Made by a program: the position numbers and the translations under genes | Notes under the pieces: model-generated | What the model was told of the DNA's origin: nothing | Database searches by the model: none | The model's input: only the letters and a program-made list of their open reading frames with translations | Shown here: positions 1 to 9,539 of the stretch, in pieces | Layout of the letters: the number at the start of each line of letters is the position of its first letter | How positions within the stretch are numbered: position 1 is the first letter of the stretch | Assembly (NCBI GenBank): GCA_024663395.1 | Contig: JANFAH010000013.1 | Coordinates: 682,001 to 746,000, forward strand | Direction of reading: 5' to 3' | Length of the DNA stretch: 64,000 nucleotides | Origin: Pisolithus tinctorius | Taxonomy: Eukaryota > Basidiomycota > Agaricomycetes > Boletales > Pisolithaceae

Positions 1-86
1 ATTGGGCTCTAAGGGGTGAGAGCCTAGGTTTCACAGCGACGGAAATACAGACCCTAGAGAGAGATAGGAACTGGACGTCGGCCTCG

Positions 87-3000
87 ATGGGAAACCCAGT
101 CGAGGAACGAATCGTCACTAGGCTTAGAGACCATGCCCTTCCAATCCTGGAAAGAGGGAACGTAAATCGATTTGAATGTGATAGGAAAGATGATACAACT
201 TTCCTAATATTCGACTATCACCTAGGCATTCGGCTAGAGCTCCCCTCAAGCAAGACCGCGATCCCTGACTTCGACATTGTCCATTGGCACGCAAAGGAGG
301 TGTTCCGATCGTGCCTGACCCTTCTTGGTCACGACCCTCTCGAGGATGATGATACGGGAATTGGCTCGCTTTTCGACGGACACGTGTCTGGGTCAGACTC
401 TGTACAACGTGACACTGCAAACGACTTACCGTGTAATGCGATCCGTGTGAAGGGGACTAACGTCCGCGCTGATGACCGAACAACCCTGCAAAGGAACGCG
501 TCAATAACCAAGGACTTTACGCGAAAGATACCGAAACCGTTGGTGGTGGTGGTGCACGTCAATGGCCACCCCGCGCGCGCTTTGATCGACACTGGATCAC
601 TAGCAGACTTTATGTCAGTAACACTCGCCGAACAGTTACAAGTAAAAAGGGTCCCGCTTGAGAAACCACTTACCATACAACTGGCCGTTCAAGGCTCGCG
701 ATCGAAGGTAAACTTCGGCACGAAAGTAAGGTTCCAATACCAGAATATAGACTGTGAACGTCACTTCGACGTAATGAACCTCCAAAATTATGACCTGATT
801 CTCGGGACACCGTTCCTATACCAACACAAAGTAATGGTCGGTCTGCACTCGCCCAGAGTAGTAATCGGCAGCTCGAGGCCGACGGAGATGAAGGGCGAGC
901 AAGTCTCGACCCTGGAATCGCGTGCTACTGAAATATATCACGAAAGCATAGAGTGGGCAAGGCAACACCTACAGGAGCTAGCCAAACCGCTGTGCTCCCA
1001 AGTGGGGGCGACAGCCCTTCCCCCGTTCCGAGCGATCAACCACGAGATTCCTCTGATCGACGAGAAGAAGGTTTACCCCTGGCGACCATCTAGATGCCCT
1101 GAGGCATTACGACCCCTCTGGGCTGAAAAGAAGAATGCGTACCTAAGGACCGGCCGCTGGGAGCTGACAGCAGCGCGCAATACTTGCCCAATGCTACTAA
1201 TCCCCAAGGCGGGAACTCCTCCTCGACTGTGTGTGGTGGTCGACCTGCGCGAACGGAATAAAAACACGCATAAGCTGTCATCACCCATGCCTGACATGGA
1301 TGGCATTTTACGGAGGGTGGCGAAGAAACCTTACCGTTCAATAATAGATGGAGCTGACGCCTATGAGCAAATTAGGGTGGTCCCTGAACACATCGAACGA
1401 ACTGCCGTGACCACCCCGGATGGGAACATGGTCAGCCTTGTGGTACAACAGGGCGACTGTAACGCACCAGCGACTTATCAGGCGTTGATGAACCATATAT
1501 TTGGAGAGTATATTGGAACCTTCATGGATGTATACTTGGATGACATCATCATTTACTCTGAAACGCTGGAAGATCACATCCGGCATGTTAAAACCGTCCT
1601 TGAAATCCTCACCAGAGAGAAACTTTACCTTAGTGAGAAGAAGCTCCGGTTCCTGTGTGACGAAGTTAAGATACTGGGCCGCGTCGTCACAGACGACGGA
1701 ATAAAGATGGACCCTGAAAAGGTAGATCGAATCATGAACTGGAAAGTACCTACCAATCGAGCGCTGTGCAAGGGGTTCATCGGATCGGTTGGATACCTCG
1801 CAGATGATATTTACAAAGTTCGCGTACCTTTGGGAGTACTGGCAGAGGCGAGTGCCGAGACCCGCCCATTTCGATGGACTTTCACCGAGCAACGAGCCTT
1901 CGAGACCGTGAAACAATACGTCGCTGCTTGTGCAGGCCACAGCCGAGTACCACTGGAATATGGGCCCGACTGCAACCCCATCTGGGTCATGACTGATGCC
2001 TGCGGGAACGGCATAGGCGGCGTAATCGCGCAAGGACAGGACTGGAAATCCGCGAGGATCGCCGCGTTCTACTCTGCAAAGATGTCGTCAGCTCAGCGCA
2101 ACTACCCAGTCCACGAACAGGAACTCCTCGCGGGAGTTGAGACGATGTTGCGACATCGCGACATCCTGCAGGGGACGCATTTCACGTGGGTTACTGACCA
2201 CAAAAGCTTAACATACCTGCTGGATCAAAAGGACCTATCCGGTAGGCAGGCGCGCTGGTTAGAAAAATTGGCTGAATTCAACTTCGATATCAAGTACGTA
2301 CCGGGTGTGGAGAATGTCCTCCCGGACGCCCTATCCAGGATGTACGAATTTGATGCGCCTGGGACGATACGCGCGCCTAGTGAATACCTGCACCACGACC
2401 TAGATGTCGAGGGATCAGCGACTACGCACGAAGATAAGCAGGTCATCAGCGCACCTGTGTATGTAGGCATCGAGGCGATGGCTATCTCCACTGGATCCCG
2501 CGTCCGAAACGATAGAGGGAGTGAGCGACAGCTTGTGCCTACTGATGAAAGTGCGGTAAAACAGCCAGTGCGCCGGGTGAGGTTGATAGTGAGATCCCCA
2601 TCAACGGCATCCACCCCGACTGAGGACACACCTGCTATGGAACTTCCGAGCCCACCCGTGGTCAATGCTGAGAAGGATAAGGTCGGAACTCCAACGGACG
2701 CACCTGCCCAAACTGTCCCAAGGAAAGCGACTGCTAGACGTCGCCGATCTCCTACGCCCCCTGCGGAGACTGGTCGACCCGAGACGGGCATCGAGTTTGC
2801 TCGTCGGATGAAAGATCGCTTCGTCCTGCTGGGCCCAGGCGAACGAAGGAAGGGGGGGAAGGACAGTGGATTCCCTACTACAAGTACACATGATGCACCC
2901 AATGCGGACACGTTGCAGAACACACATGTATTGCCGAGCACGGATCAACACGCATCGCATGCGAATGACTCTACTACCACAGTAACGAACGTCCCATTAG

Positions 3001-6000
3001 TTGTATACCCAGGGAATGAGGGTGTGCTTAAGGCAGCCCAACATAAGTACGACAAAGACCCGTTTTTCAAGCAAATAATCGACGAGCCGCAGGCTTTCAA
3101 AAACTTTGAGATCACGCCTGATGGATTCATAAGCTTGAAACTCCCAGATCGTACCGTATTTTGCGTACCGGACATTGAAGTAAACGGGAAACGGCTTAGA
3201 GAAACTGTCATCGACCATGCCCACTCCTTGTTAGCCCACCTGGGTGCCAAAAAGACCGTGTCATATATACGCGAGTTCCTATGGTGGGATTCCATGGTGA
3301 AAGACATCACCGCCTTCTGTACATCATGCCAGACGTGTCAGCGAAGTAAACCCCCTACCCATAAACCGTTTGGACTGCTAAACCCACTGTCCGTACCATC
3401 GAAGCCTTGGGAAGCAATTGGGGTCAACTTTGTTGGACCTCTCCCAGAGTCCAAGGATCGCGACGGAGAATACGATTCGATAACTGTGATCATAGACCTA
3501 TTGACGTCCATGGTACATATCGTACCAAGCAGAACGACTTACACCGCCCGCGAAGTCACAGAATTAATGTTCGCCGAGATGTATAAACACCACGGGTTAC
3601 CTCGGGCAATTATCAGTGATCGCGATGTTCTATTCACGAGCGCGTTCTGGAAACATCTGAACGATCTAATCGGAATACAGCAAAAAATGTCAAGCGCTTA
3701 CCACCCTGAAACTGACGGTGCTACGGAGCGCGCCAACCGAACGATCGGCCAAATGCTAAGATGTTGTATCGGTCCGAACCAAAAGGACTGGGTGTCGAGA
3801 CTTCCTGCGATTGAATTCGCCATCAACAATGCGACGTCAGAATCGACAGGATACGCACCTTTCTTCTTGAATACAGGACGGATGCCTCGCAGAATGATAT
3901 GGGACGCTCCTACGAGGGATGAGTACCCGAGTGTACGAGCATTTGCTAACAAAATGAAGCTTACCTTATTGGACGCTCATGACGCCATTCTTAAAGCTCG
4001 AGTGAAGCAGACAGGAGGCGCTAATAAAAAGCGCCGGGCGTGTCCATTCTCTACAGGGGACCTCGTATACATCTCTACAAAGAATATCAGTCTGTCAAAG
4101 GGGACGTCACGAAAACTAGTGCCGAAATTTATTGGACCCTACCGAATCTCGGACGACTTCGGTAATAATTCATACCGCATTGCGCTGCCCGATAATCTAA
4201 AGCAAAGAGGCATTCATGATGTGTTTCACGCGTCGCTGCTGAGAATACACATACCTAACGATGACCGAAAGTTCCCTGGCCGGATGGATGATCAGGTCCC
4301 TGAACTTGGAGGAACGAACCACGAATGGGCCGTTGATCGAATTCTAAGACACCGCGGCAACTGCTCGGATGCAAAATTCGAGGTTCAGTGGACAGCGGGA
4401 GATCGAACGTGGTTACCATATGATGAGATCGCGCATCTAACAGCGCTTACCGATTATTTCGAGGCCATCGGGGTTGATGGGATTGAGAAATTGAGGGACA
4501 CAGGCGACGGGGGTTTGTCGGACGACGACTCCCAGGTGTTCGTAGGACACTTGACACCGCACATCTGCGGGACCCATTTAAGCCACCCTTGTCCCAATTG
4601 TAAAACTCGACCCACGTACTGGAATCCCCCTCTGGCCAAATCATCACAACCTCGAGACCACCACGCCAACACCAGCACTCAACCTCGTCCACGCCGCCAC
4701 ACTCGTCCTCCCGATCGTCGCGCTCGTCCTTGTCAACCCTCGTGCTCGCCCCAAATTCACCCTCGTCGCGCGAATCCTCATGCTAATCCTCGTGCTGGCC
4801 CACACAGAACCCATACCCGCCATAACTACTGTCGTACACCAAGTTGCTATCACCAGAGATTCAGCAATAGACGCCCAAACTCGAATAACCATCGGTGTCG
4901 CACCCAATCTCGTTGCAGGAGCTACAACCCTTCTCACCGTCGGAACAAGCAAGCCCGTCGGTCGTATACTCCCCCTTTGATATTCCGACCCTCGAGACCG
5001 CGGGACTTAAGCCCTGACTCTGCAGAGAGACTCCACCGCACACTCTTCGACATCGTTAGCGACCTCCAGAGTCTAGCTATCAACCCCTTACCTGACGCGA
5101 GACAACACTGTGCGGATAACATGTCAGACGTTGATGGAGATAGTTCAATTGAGCGGGCTAACCCTGATTTCTTCGTCATCTGGGGCGACCCTAGATCAGG
5201 GAACCCAGAGGATCGCGTCCTGGCCCATCGCGAGCAAGTTCGCTCCTACTTCCAATACGATAAAGCCTTGCGTCGTAAAACAGGAGACCCCCTCGACGTA
5301 CCGGCTGGATACCTCCAATTTAGAGAGGCCTACAACCGCAATGCTACCACGCGGTCACGCTTTGCATACTACGAGCCAGGAGATAACGCTCGTATAGTCA
5401 TCACGGGCCCAGCTCCAACTAAGAAGGAGGTTTTGGGAACGGACGCGGACCTGCGTAGTAAGGAAGAGAGGGAGGGAGGACAAGTACTTAACGGTGCCGA
5501 GACGGAGACGCTCAATAGTATGCTCTGGGATGCGGCAGAGCGGCTCAAGCGACAACGTGAGCGATTCCAACGAGGGTACCAGGATCGCCGCGGTCGCAGA
5601 GAGGACGATCGCCACGCTAGGGGGCCCCTGGGCAACCGCCCTAGTTCCTCGACGTTCGAGGATCGTCGCGCTGAGAAGTCCAACTCGAGTAAGCGACGGG
5701 AGACCACTAGGGCAAATAGATTCCGAGGAGGCCACCAGACACGCACCCGCTCGCGCTCGCCTACTCCAATCGCTAGTTCCTCTACCACCACCTTGGATGC
5801 GATCCCGCCCTTCGGCGAACTCACTGATCCCGCTGGGTATCTGGCTCACGACCCCTCTAATGTCACGGTCGACTCGGTAGGCGTTGACGTCGCCATTGAT
5901 GGTCTTGAGGAGGGATACGAGGAAGGGTACGATGGCGTGGCTGACGCAGAAGGCGAGGATGACACGATGGAACAGGGCGACGATGCGGAAAACGCCGGTG

Positions 6001-6011
6001 GTGCTGCTTAG
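87..6011 (+). CDS. Ty3/gypsy polyprotein: protease-RT-RNase H-integrase-chromodomain plus long C-terminal extension
   Basis: A retroelement polyprotein of 1974 residues from the first ATG, in an order typical of Ty3/gypsy. Aspartic protease has LIDTGS near residue 167. Reverse transcriptase has YLDD near 483. RNase H has TDACGNG near 635, then TDHKSL and PDALSR. The integrase HHCC finger spans about 1043-1085 and its core has ISDRD near 1177 and the Glu of TDGATE near 1214. A chromodomain-like segment with VQW and WLPYDE lies near 1412-1452. The residue expected to be the first catalytic Asp of integrase is Asn here (VNF, residue 1114, bases 3426-3428). About 490 residues follow the chromodomain: an Arg-rich part, a segment from an internal Met at 5121 containing FVIWGDPRSG, an RS-rich part and an acidic tail. 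I do not recognise that extension. The frame stays open upstream to base 3, so the true start may lie outside the window. Confidence 0.92.
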   Translation: MGNPVEERIVTRLRDHALPILERGNVNRFECDRKDDTTFLIFDYHLGIRLELPSSKTAIPDFDIVHWHAKEVFRSCLTLLGHDPLEDDDTGIGSLFDGHVSGSDSVQRDTANDLPCNAIRVKGTNVRADDRTTLQRNASITKDFTRKIPKPLVVVVHVNGHPARALIDTGSLADFMSVTLAEQLQVKRVPLEKPLTIQLAVQGSRSKVNFGTKVRFQYQNIDCERHFDVMNLQNYDLILGTPFLYQHKVMVGLHSPRVVIGSSRPTEMKGEQVSTLESRATEIYHESIEWARQHLQELAKPLCSQVGATALPPFRAINHEIPLIDEKKVYPWRPSRCPEALRPLWAEKKNAYLRTGRWELTAARNTCPMLLIPKAGTPPRLCVVVDLRERNKNTHKLSSPMPDMDGILRRVAKKPYRSIIDGADAYEQIRVVPEHIERTAVTTPDGNMVSLVVQQGDCNAPATYQALMNHIFGEYIGTFMDVYLDDIIIYSETLEDHIRHVKTVLEILTREKLYLSEKKLRFLCDEVKILGRVVTDDGIKMDPEKVDRIMNWKVPTNRALCKGFIGSVGYLADDIYKVRVPLGVLAEASAETRPFRWTFTEQRAFETVKQYVAACAGHSRVPLEYGPDCNPIWVMTDACGNGIGGVIAQGQDWKSARIAAFYSAKMSSAQRNYPVHEQELLAGVETMLRHRDILQGTHFTWVTDHKSLTYLLDQKDLSGRQARWLEKLAEFNFDIKYVPGVENVLPDALSRMYEFDAPGTIRAPSEYLHHDLDVEGSATTHEDKQVISAPVYVGIEAMAISTGSRVRNDRGSERQLVPTDESAVKQPVRRVRLIVRSPSTASTPTEDTPAMELPSPPVVNAEKDKVGTPTDAPAQTVPRKATARRRRSPTPPAETGRPETGIEFARRMKDRFVLLGPGERRKGGKDSGFPTTSTHDAPNADTLQNTHVLPSTDQHASHANDSTTTVTNVPLVVYPGNEGVLKAAQHKYDKDPFFKQIIDEPQAFKNFEITPDGFISLKLPDRTVFCVPDIEVNGKRLRETVIDHAHSLLAHLGAKKTVSYIREFLWWDSMVKDITAFCTSCQTCQRSKPPTHKPFGLLNPLSVPSKPWEAIGVNFVGPLPESKDRDGEYDSITVIIDLLTSMVHIVPSRTTYTAREVTELMFAEMYKHHGLPRAIISDRDVLFTSAFWKHLNDLIGIQQKMSSAYHPETDGATERANRTIGQMLRCCIGPNQKDWVSRLPAIEFAINNATSESTGYAPFFLNTGRMPRRMIWDAPTRDEYPSVRAFANKMKLTLLDAHDAILKARVKQTGGANKKRRACPFSTGDLVYISTKNISLSKGTSRKLVPKFIGPYRISDDFGNNSYRIALPDNLKQRGIHDVFHASLLRIHIPNDDRKFPGRMDDQVPELGGTNHEWAVDRILRHRGNCSDAKFEVQWTAGDRTWLPYDEIAHLTALTDYFEAIGVDGIEKLRDTGDGGLSDDDSQVFVGHLTPHICGTHLSHPCPNCKTRPTYWNPPLAKSSQPRDHHANTSTQPRPRRHTRPPDRRARPCQPSCSPQIHPRRANPHANPRAGPHRTHTRHNYCRTPSCYHQRFSNRRPNSNNHRCRTQSRCRSYNPSHRRNKQARRSYTPPLIFRPSRPRDLSPDSAERLHRTLFDIVSDLQSLAINPLPDARQHCADNMSDVDGDSSIERANPDFFVIWGDPRSGNPEDRVLAHREQVRSYFQYDKALRRKTGDPLDVPAGYLQFREAYNRNATTRSRFAYYEPGDNARIVITGPAPTKKEVLGTDADLRSKEEREGGQVLNGAETETLNSMLWDAAERLKRQRERFQRGYQDRRGRREDDRHARGPLGNRPSSSTFEDRRAEKSNSSKRRETTRANRFRGGHQTRTRSRSPTPIASSSTTTLDAIPPFGELTDPAGYLAHDPSNVTVDSVGVDVAIDGLEEGYEEGYDGVADAEGEDDTMEQGDDAENAGGAA

Positions 6012-6049
6012 TAAGCACGCACTTCACGACGGAAGGGTACTTTGTACCC

Positions 6050-6061
6050 TGGAGGGGGGAA
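6050..6061 (+). other. Polypurine tract of the gypsy element
   Basis: The purine run GGAGGGGGGAA sits directly before the TG that opens the 3' LTR. This is the usual place for the plus-strand DNA primer of an LTR retrotransposon. Confidence 0.75.
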
Positions 6062-6347
6062 TGTAAGGATTCGGTCCGACGCTGTCGACCGTATGGTTAG
6101 ATGTTGGTTTCTTTATGACAGATCTTTGACTTTTCTCATTTATTCTCTGATCCTACTTAGCCCGTACAGATACTCTGACATATCTCGTGCCTAAGTCTCT
6201 ACCCTATAAAATAGGCCATGTATCGTACTGTACGGGGACTTCTTTTCTACCTTGAAATAAGACACTATTGTCTGGAAACCCGAGTAGACGAAGAATCCTT
6301 CTTGTTGTGCCGCCGTTAAAAGTTCTACACTTCTTATCGGCGTTACA
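6062..6347 (+). repeat. 3' LTR, 286 bp
   Basis: It begins TGTAAGGATTC and ends GGCGTTACA, so it has the TG...CA ends and the short TGTAA/TTACA inverted termini of an LTR. Inside is a TATA-like stretch, TATAAAATAGG, near 6205. The partner LTR is outside the window, so its age cannot be estimated here. Confidence 0.85.
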
Positions 6348-6553
6348 ATTTTACTATCACCATCAACGTTACTGATCGACGATCAGCTGAGCACTGGAAT
6401 TCAATCTATCGTACATGTATGGCTCCTCATGTCCTTGTGCATATTCAACAACCCTTCTGAAAGGAGTATGCTAACCGTTAGTTGGCACCTTAGTGCACGA
6501 TGACACCTGAGACATCCGCAAACCAAGCATGCTGGTCCTTAGGGGACGCCCAA

Positions 6554-7632
6554 TCAGGTGTATGACCTGGGATGTAATGCAGTCAGATACGAGTCCATGT
6601 AAGATGTCCAATCACGGTGTCCACTGATATCCTCACCTCCGAAGAACGTCTGAAAATGCATTCCTTTGATATGCGACTCTTCGTCCACCCGCAATACAAG
6701 ACCCCTGGCATGAATCACGCAGTCGCCATTGATCCATACTTGCACCTCGCCTCGTATTTGCATAACCCGGATGAGCGTCGCAGCAGAGGAGTAGGAGCGG
6801 GTGGGCTTACCATTAGCTTCACCAACCGTGTTGAGTTTGATGCGTTCCGCGATGGTCATCCAGACTCCAGGCTCATATGTCCACGCACCCTTCCCGACAG
6901 AAATACCGTAGTCACTGTTCGTCTTTGAAAAGGGGGGCACCGCAAGAAGCGCACCCTTATTGGTTTCATTTAGAGGTGTATAAGCATAGAGTTCTCCCAT
7001 GCCGTTCTCTCTGCGATAGGTATCACGCAATCCGGGCCATGGTTTGCAGGCAACACACGCACCTCCACATAAGGCGAAGATTAAAGCACTTGCACCTATC
7101 GTGCTGGCGGCCTCCGGAGCATCTGTAGGCGAGTTCGCCGACGCCCCCGTCTATGAAAGGTCATCGACCCAGTTCAAAACATTTCACCCGATGGGTCATT
7201 CTACGTACACGCCCCGGGGAGCTTCCCACCCTTGACCCACTCCCAATCCTTCTGCAACATCATCCGGTAGCTGAACACGGCTTCCCGGGCACCTCTCTCC
7301 AATGCATTAGAAAATATCTTAGGTCCAGCGAGGTAGAAGCCTAAGCCCCCAGGTAACGGCGTCTTAGGGCTGCAGCTTCCCTTGGGATACCGTGCCTCCC
7401 AAGCCAACTGCGGCTCTGGATGGGAGGAGGGTCGAATAGGTGAAGGGGGGCATACTACATCGTGGGTTAGTTTCCCTGTATTCTTGTGAATACCAAGAGC
7501 AGAATCAGAGAGTGTGGCATTCATCAGATTGGGTAGTGCTGGCGCAGAAGGACATGTAGTAAATCCAAGGACAAAGTCTTGGATTGGAAACAGGGTGTCT
7601 TTGAATCGGTGGTCAGTAGAGGTGGACGACAT
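6554..7632 (-). CDS. PL14-like polysaccharide lyase, 3 exons
   Basis: Probable polysaccharide lyase of the family 14 type common in mushrooms, acting on uronic-acid polysaccharides; the exact substrate is unknown. Exons are 7632-7209, 7150-7063 and 7010-6554 (322 aa), with introns of 58 and 52 bp (gtacgt...catag and gtgcgt...cgcag). Splicing restores the family blocks KGGKLPGAYGG, CSGGR, LRLMWR, GMGELYAY, a GKGAW segment, VWINGD and the C-terminal MHFQTFFGG. The start at 7632 is preferred over an in-frame ATG at 7707 because a TATA-like sequence lies between them and the family lacks such a leader. I see no signal peptide, which is odd for a secreted lyase; a missed upstream exon is possible. 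The family call is made by motif recall. Confidence 0.8.
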
Positions 7633-7670
7633 GATTGAGTTGATTTGCCCTTTGTTGTTCAGTAGTGGTT

Positions 7671-7680
7671 GGTATATAAA
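7671..7680 (-). promoter_or_regulatory. TATA-like box of the PL14-like gene
   Basis: The minus strand reads TTTATATACC about 40 nt upstream of the chosen ATG at 7632, a suitable spacing for a short fungal 5' leader. It also argues against the upstream in-frame ATG at 7707. Confidence 0.45.
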
Positions 7681-7894
7681 CACATACGCTCGGAGGAATG
7701 ACGTCATTCCGAAGGCGGATCTATGGAAGGCTCTCGGAGCCCCTATTCCGTCTCTTACAATCAGTACTCTCTTTCACTTTGCTCTCCGGGCTCATGGATT
7801 TAAAGCTGGATAAGGCTTCTGTTCATTGTAGGTATTAGTTCTAGACCAGATGTTCCGCTCAGAATGGTTGTCCAATAAGCGTCCATAGCAAGTA

Positions 7895-8110
7895 GTTACT
7901 GTCTATTTCAGGCAAGTTGGCCACGTGACTTTTTATGTAAGAAAAAAAGCACCCAACTTCCGTCGACCATATCTCCCCATCAACCACTTGGAAATCAGTA
8001 AAAACAACGCCATTCGACTCGGAAAAAATCAGAGATTGCAACTAGGGTTGACCGATTACTTACAGGTGACTTTTTTCAAATCGGTATTTTGGGCTGCCTC
8101 GGTATTTCAT
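7895..8110 (+). repeat. Left terminal inverted repeat
   Basis: The first about 80 bp (7895-7976) match the reverse complement of the right end almost exactly. Weaker similarity continues inward through a shared block ACTCGGAAAAAAT near 8020 and another with TCGGTATTT near 8090, giving an imperfect repeat of about 215 bp. Confidence 0.88.
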
Positions 8111-8146
8111 ACTTGGGAAGTTACTGACTGCCAGCGTGTTGAAGGC

Positions 8147-9352
8147 ATGCGACAAGGGCAGAAAATTGCCCCTGAGATACAATGGGCCATCGTACGATTG
8201 TCCAGGCGGCTCGAAAATGAAGAAATTGCTATGTGCCTTGACCTCTCCACCTGCTCTGTCCGATGCATAATTTCTCATTTTCATGTTCATGGGACCATCC
8301 CAAACTCGGAGGAGAAGTCAGCTCAAACTGAACAGAAGAATAATTGGCATCTCCAGGATGTTGATGTTGAGGTATGTGCTATAATTTTCATGACCACTTG
8401 GCATGCTACATATGTCATACTGATATCATTGTAGTTTCTGCTTGGCACTATTCGGAAATCACCTGATCTCTACCTTGATGAACTCCAGGAAATGCTGGCA
8501 GTATTCTGTGGTGTTGAAGTTTCACGTTCGACTGTTTGGAAAACCCTTTGTAGATCAGGATTTACGATGAAAAAGGTACAAGTTGAGTTGTTTTCATGTC
8601 TATACCATTGTGTGCTCACTTCTACAGATTACACGTGTTGCAGCAGAACATTCTGCGCAAAAGCGCCTTGAGTATATTGCTAGGATAGGGAAATATGAAC
8701 TGGAACAATTGGTATTTGTCGACGAGAGCTCTGTTGACCGCCGCACAACCTATCATGGGAGAGCATGGTCAATCAGAGGAACGAAAGCTCAGCGCAAGGC
8801 ATTTTTTGTGCATGGGCAATGGTAAGTCCTTATCCTGAGTTGTTGCGGTTCCTGCTGAGTGCATTGAAGCTTTTCTGTTCTCCCAGCGCTTTCACTTGTT
8901 GATGGTATTCTGCACTGTGACATTGTCAAGGGATCTTTTTGTACAGAGACATTCATGTGCTTCATTGAAGGATTACTCAACAACATGCAACCCTATCCAG
9001 CACTGAATTCGGTGATTGTGATGGACAACTGCCAGATCCACAAGCATGCAGACATTCAGAACTTGATTGAAGCTAGGTAATTTCTAGTCATCGTCATTTC
9101 ATATATTTTACAAGCTGATTGTTGAACACTGGAATGCGATGTGAATACTTGCCACCATACTCTCCCAATCTCAACCCAATCGAACTTGCCTTCTCGGCTA
9201 TGAAGTATCACCTCCACCACAATGGAGATTTCATTTGAATGGCCATGACAGAGCTGTCAGACAAAGAAATCTATACCACCCTACTCAAGGCTTTGTGTGT
9301 CATTACTCTGGAGGATTCGTTTGGTTGGTACTCACATTGTGGTTACATTTGA
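8147..9352 (+). pseudogene. DD34E transposase (Tc1/IS630 superfamily), inactivated
   Basis: Transposase of the element. Exons are 8147-8371, 8435-8575, 8628-8821, 8870-9076 and a last part from about 9131 to 9352. The N-terminus is helix-turn-helix-like (SRRLENEEIAMCL, then VSRSTVWKTL). The catalytic core has VFVDESSV, VIVMDNCQIH and SPNLNPIELAF, with 34 residues between the second Asp and the Glu. Two defects are visible. A TGA at 9236-9238 stands where the frame otherwise continues MAMTELSD to the end, consistent with a CGA-to-TGA change. The last intron (from 9077) has no AG acceptor that keeps the frame before the MRCEYLPPYSP block. It is therefore probably not functional. Confidence 0.85.
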
Positions 9353-9539
9353 TAGACATATTTGCATCTTGTCCTTCCTGTAGTGAATGAGAATGTTGTA
9401 GTTGTGACTGGTAGCCTGTGAGATCATGTAAAGTGCTAGGTGACATGAGGCTTTGGAGACCACACAAATACATAAACTTTCTTGCTGCATCCATGCTACC
9501 AGTCGAACATCAGATTTGAACATTGAACATTGAACATCC

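Larger units (their letters stand above)
1..6347 (+). mobile_element. Ty3/gypsy LTR retrotransposon, 5' end outside window
   Basis: The 3' part of a chromodomain-type (chromovirus-like) Ty3/gypsy element. It holds one long polyprotein ORF, a polypurine tract at about 6050-6061 (GGAGGGGGGAA) and a 286-bp 3' LTR. The 5' LTR, primer-binding site and any separate gag lie upstream of base 1. The polyprotein frame has no stop from base 3 onward, so it may start outside the window. The long undamaged frame suggests a young insertion, although one catalytic residue is altered (see the CDS). Confidence 0.93.

Noticed and set aside
1338..2033. Minus-strand ORF of 231 codons inside the gypsy RT region
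   Set aside because: It lies fully opposite a strongly supported RT/RNase H coding sequence and has no motif of its own; it is a mirror of codon bias.
6617..6928. Plus-strand ORF of 103 codons
   Set aside because: It overlaps antisense the third exon of the PL14-like gene, which has family motifs and matched introns.
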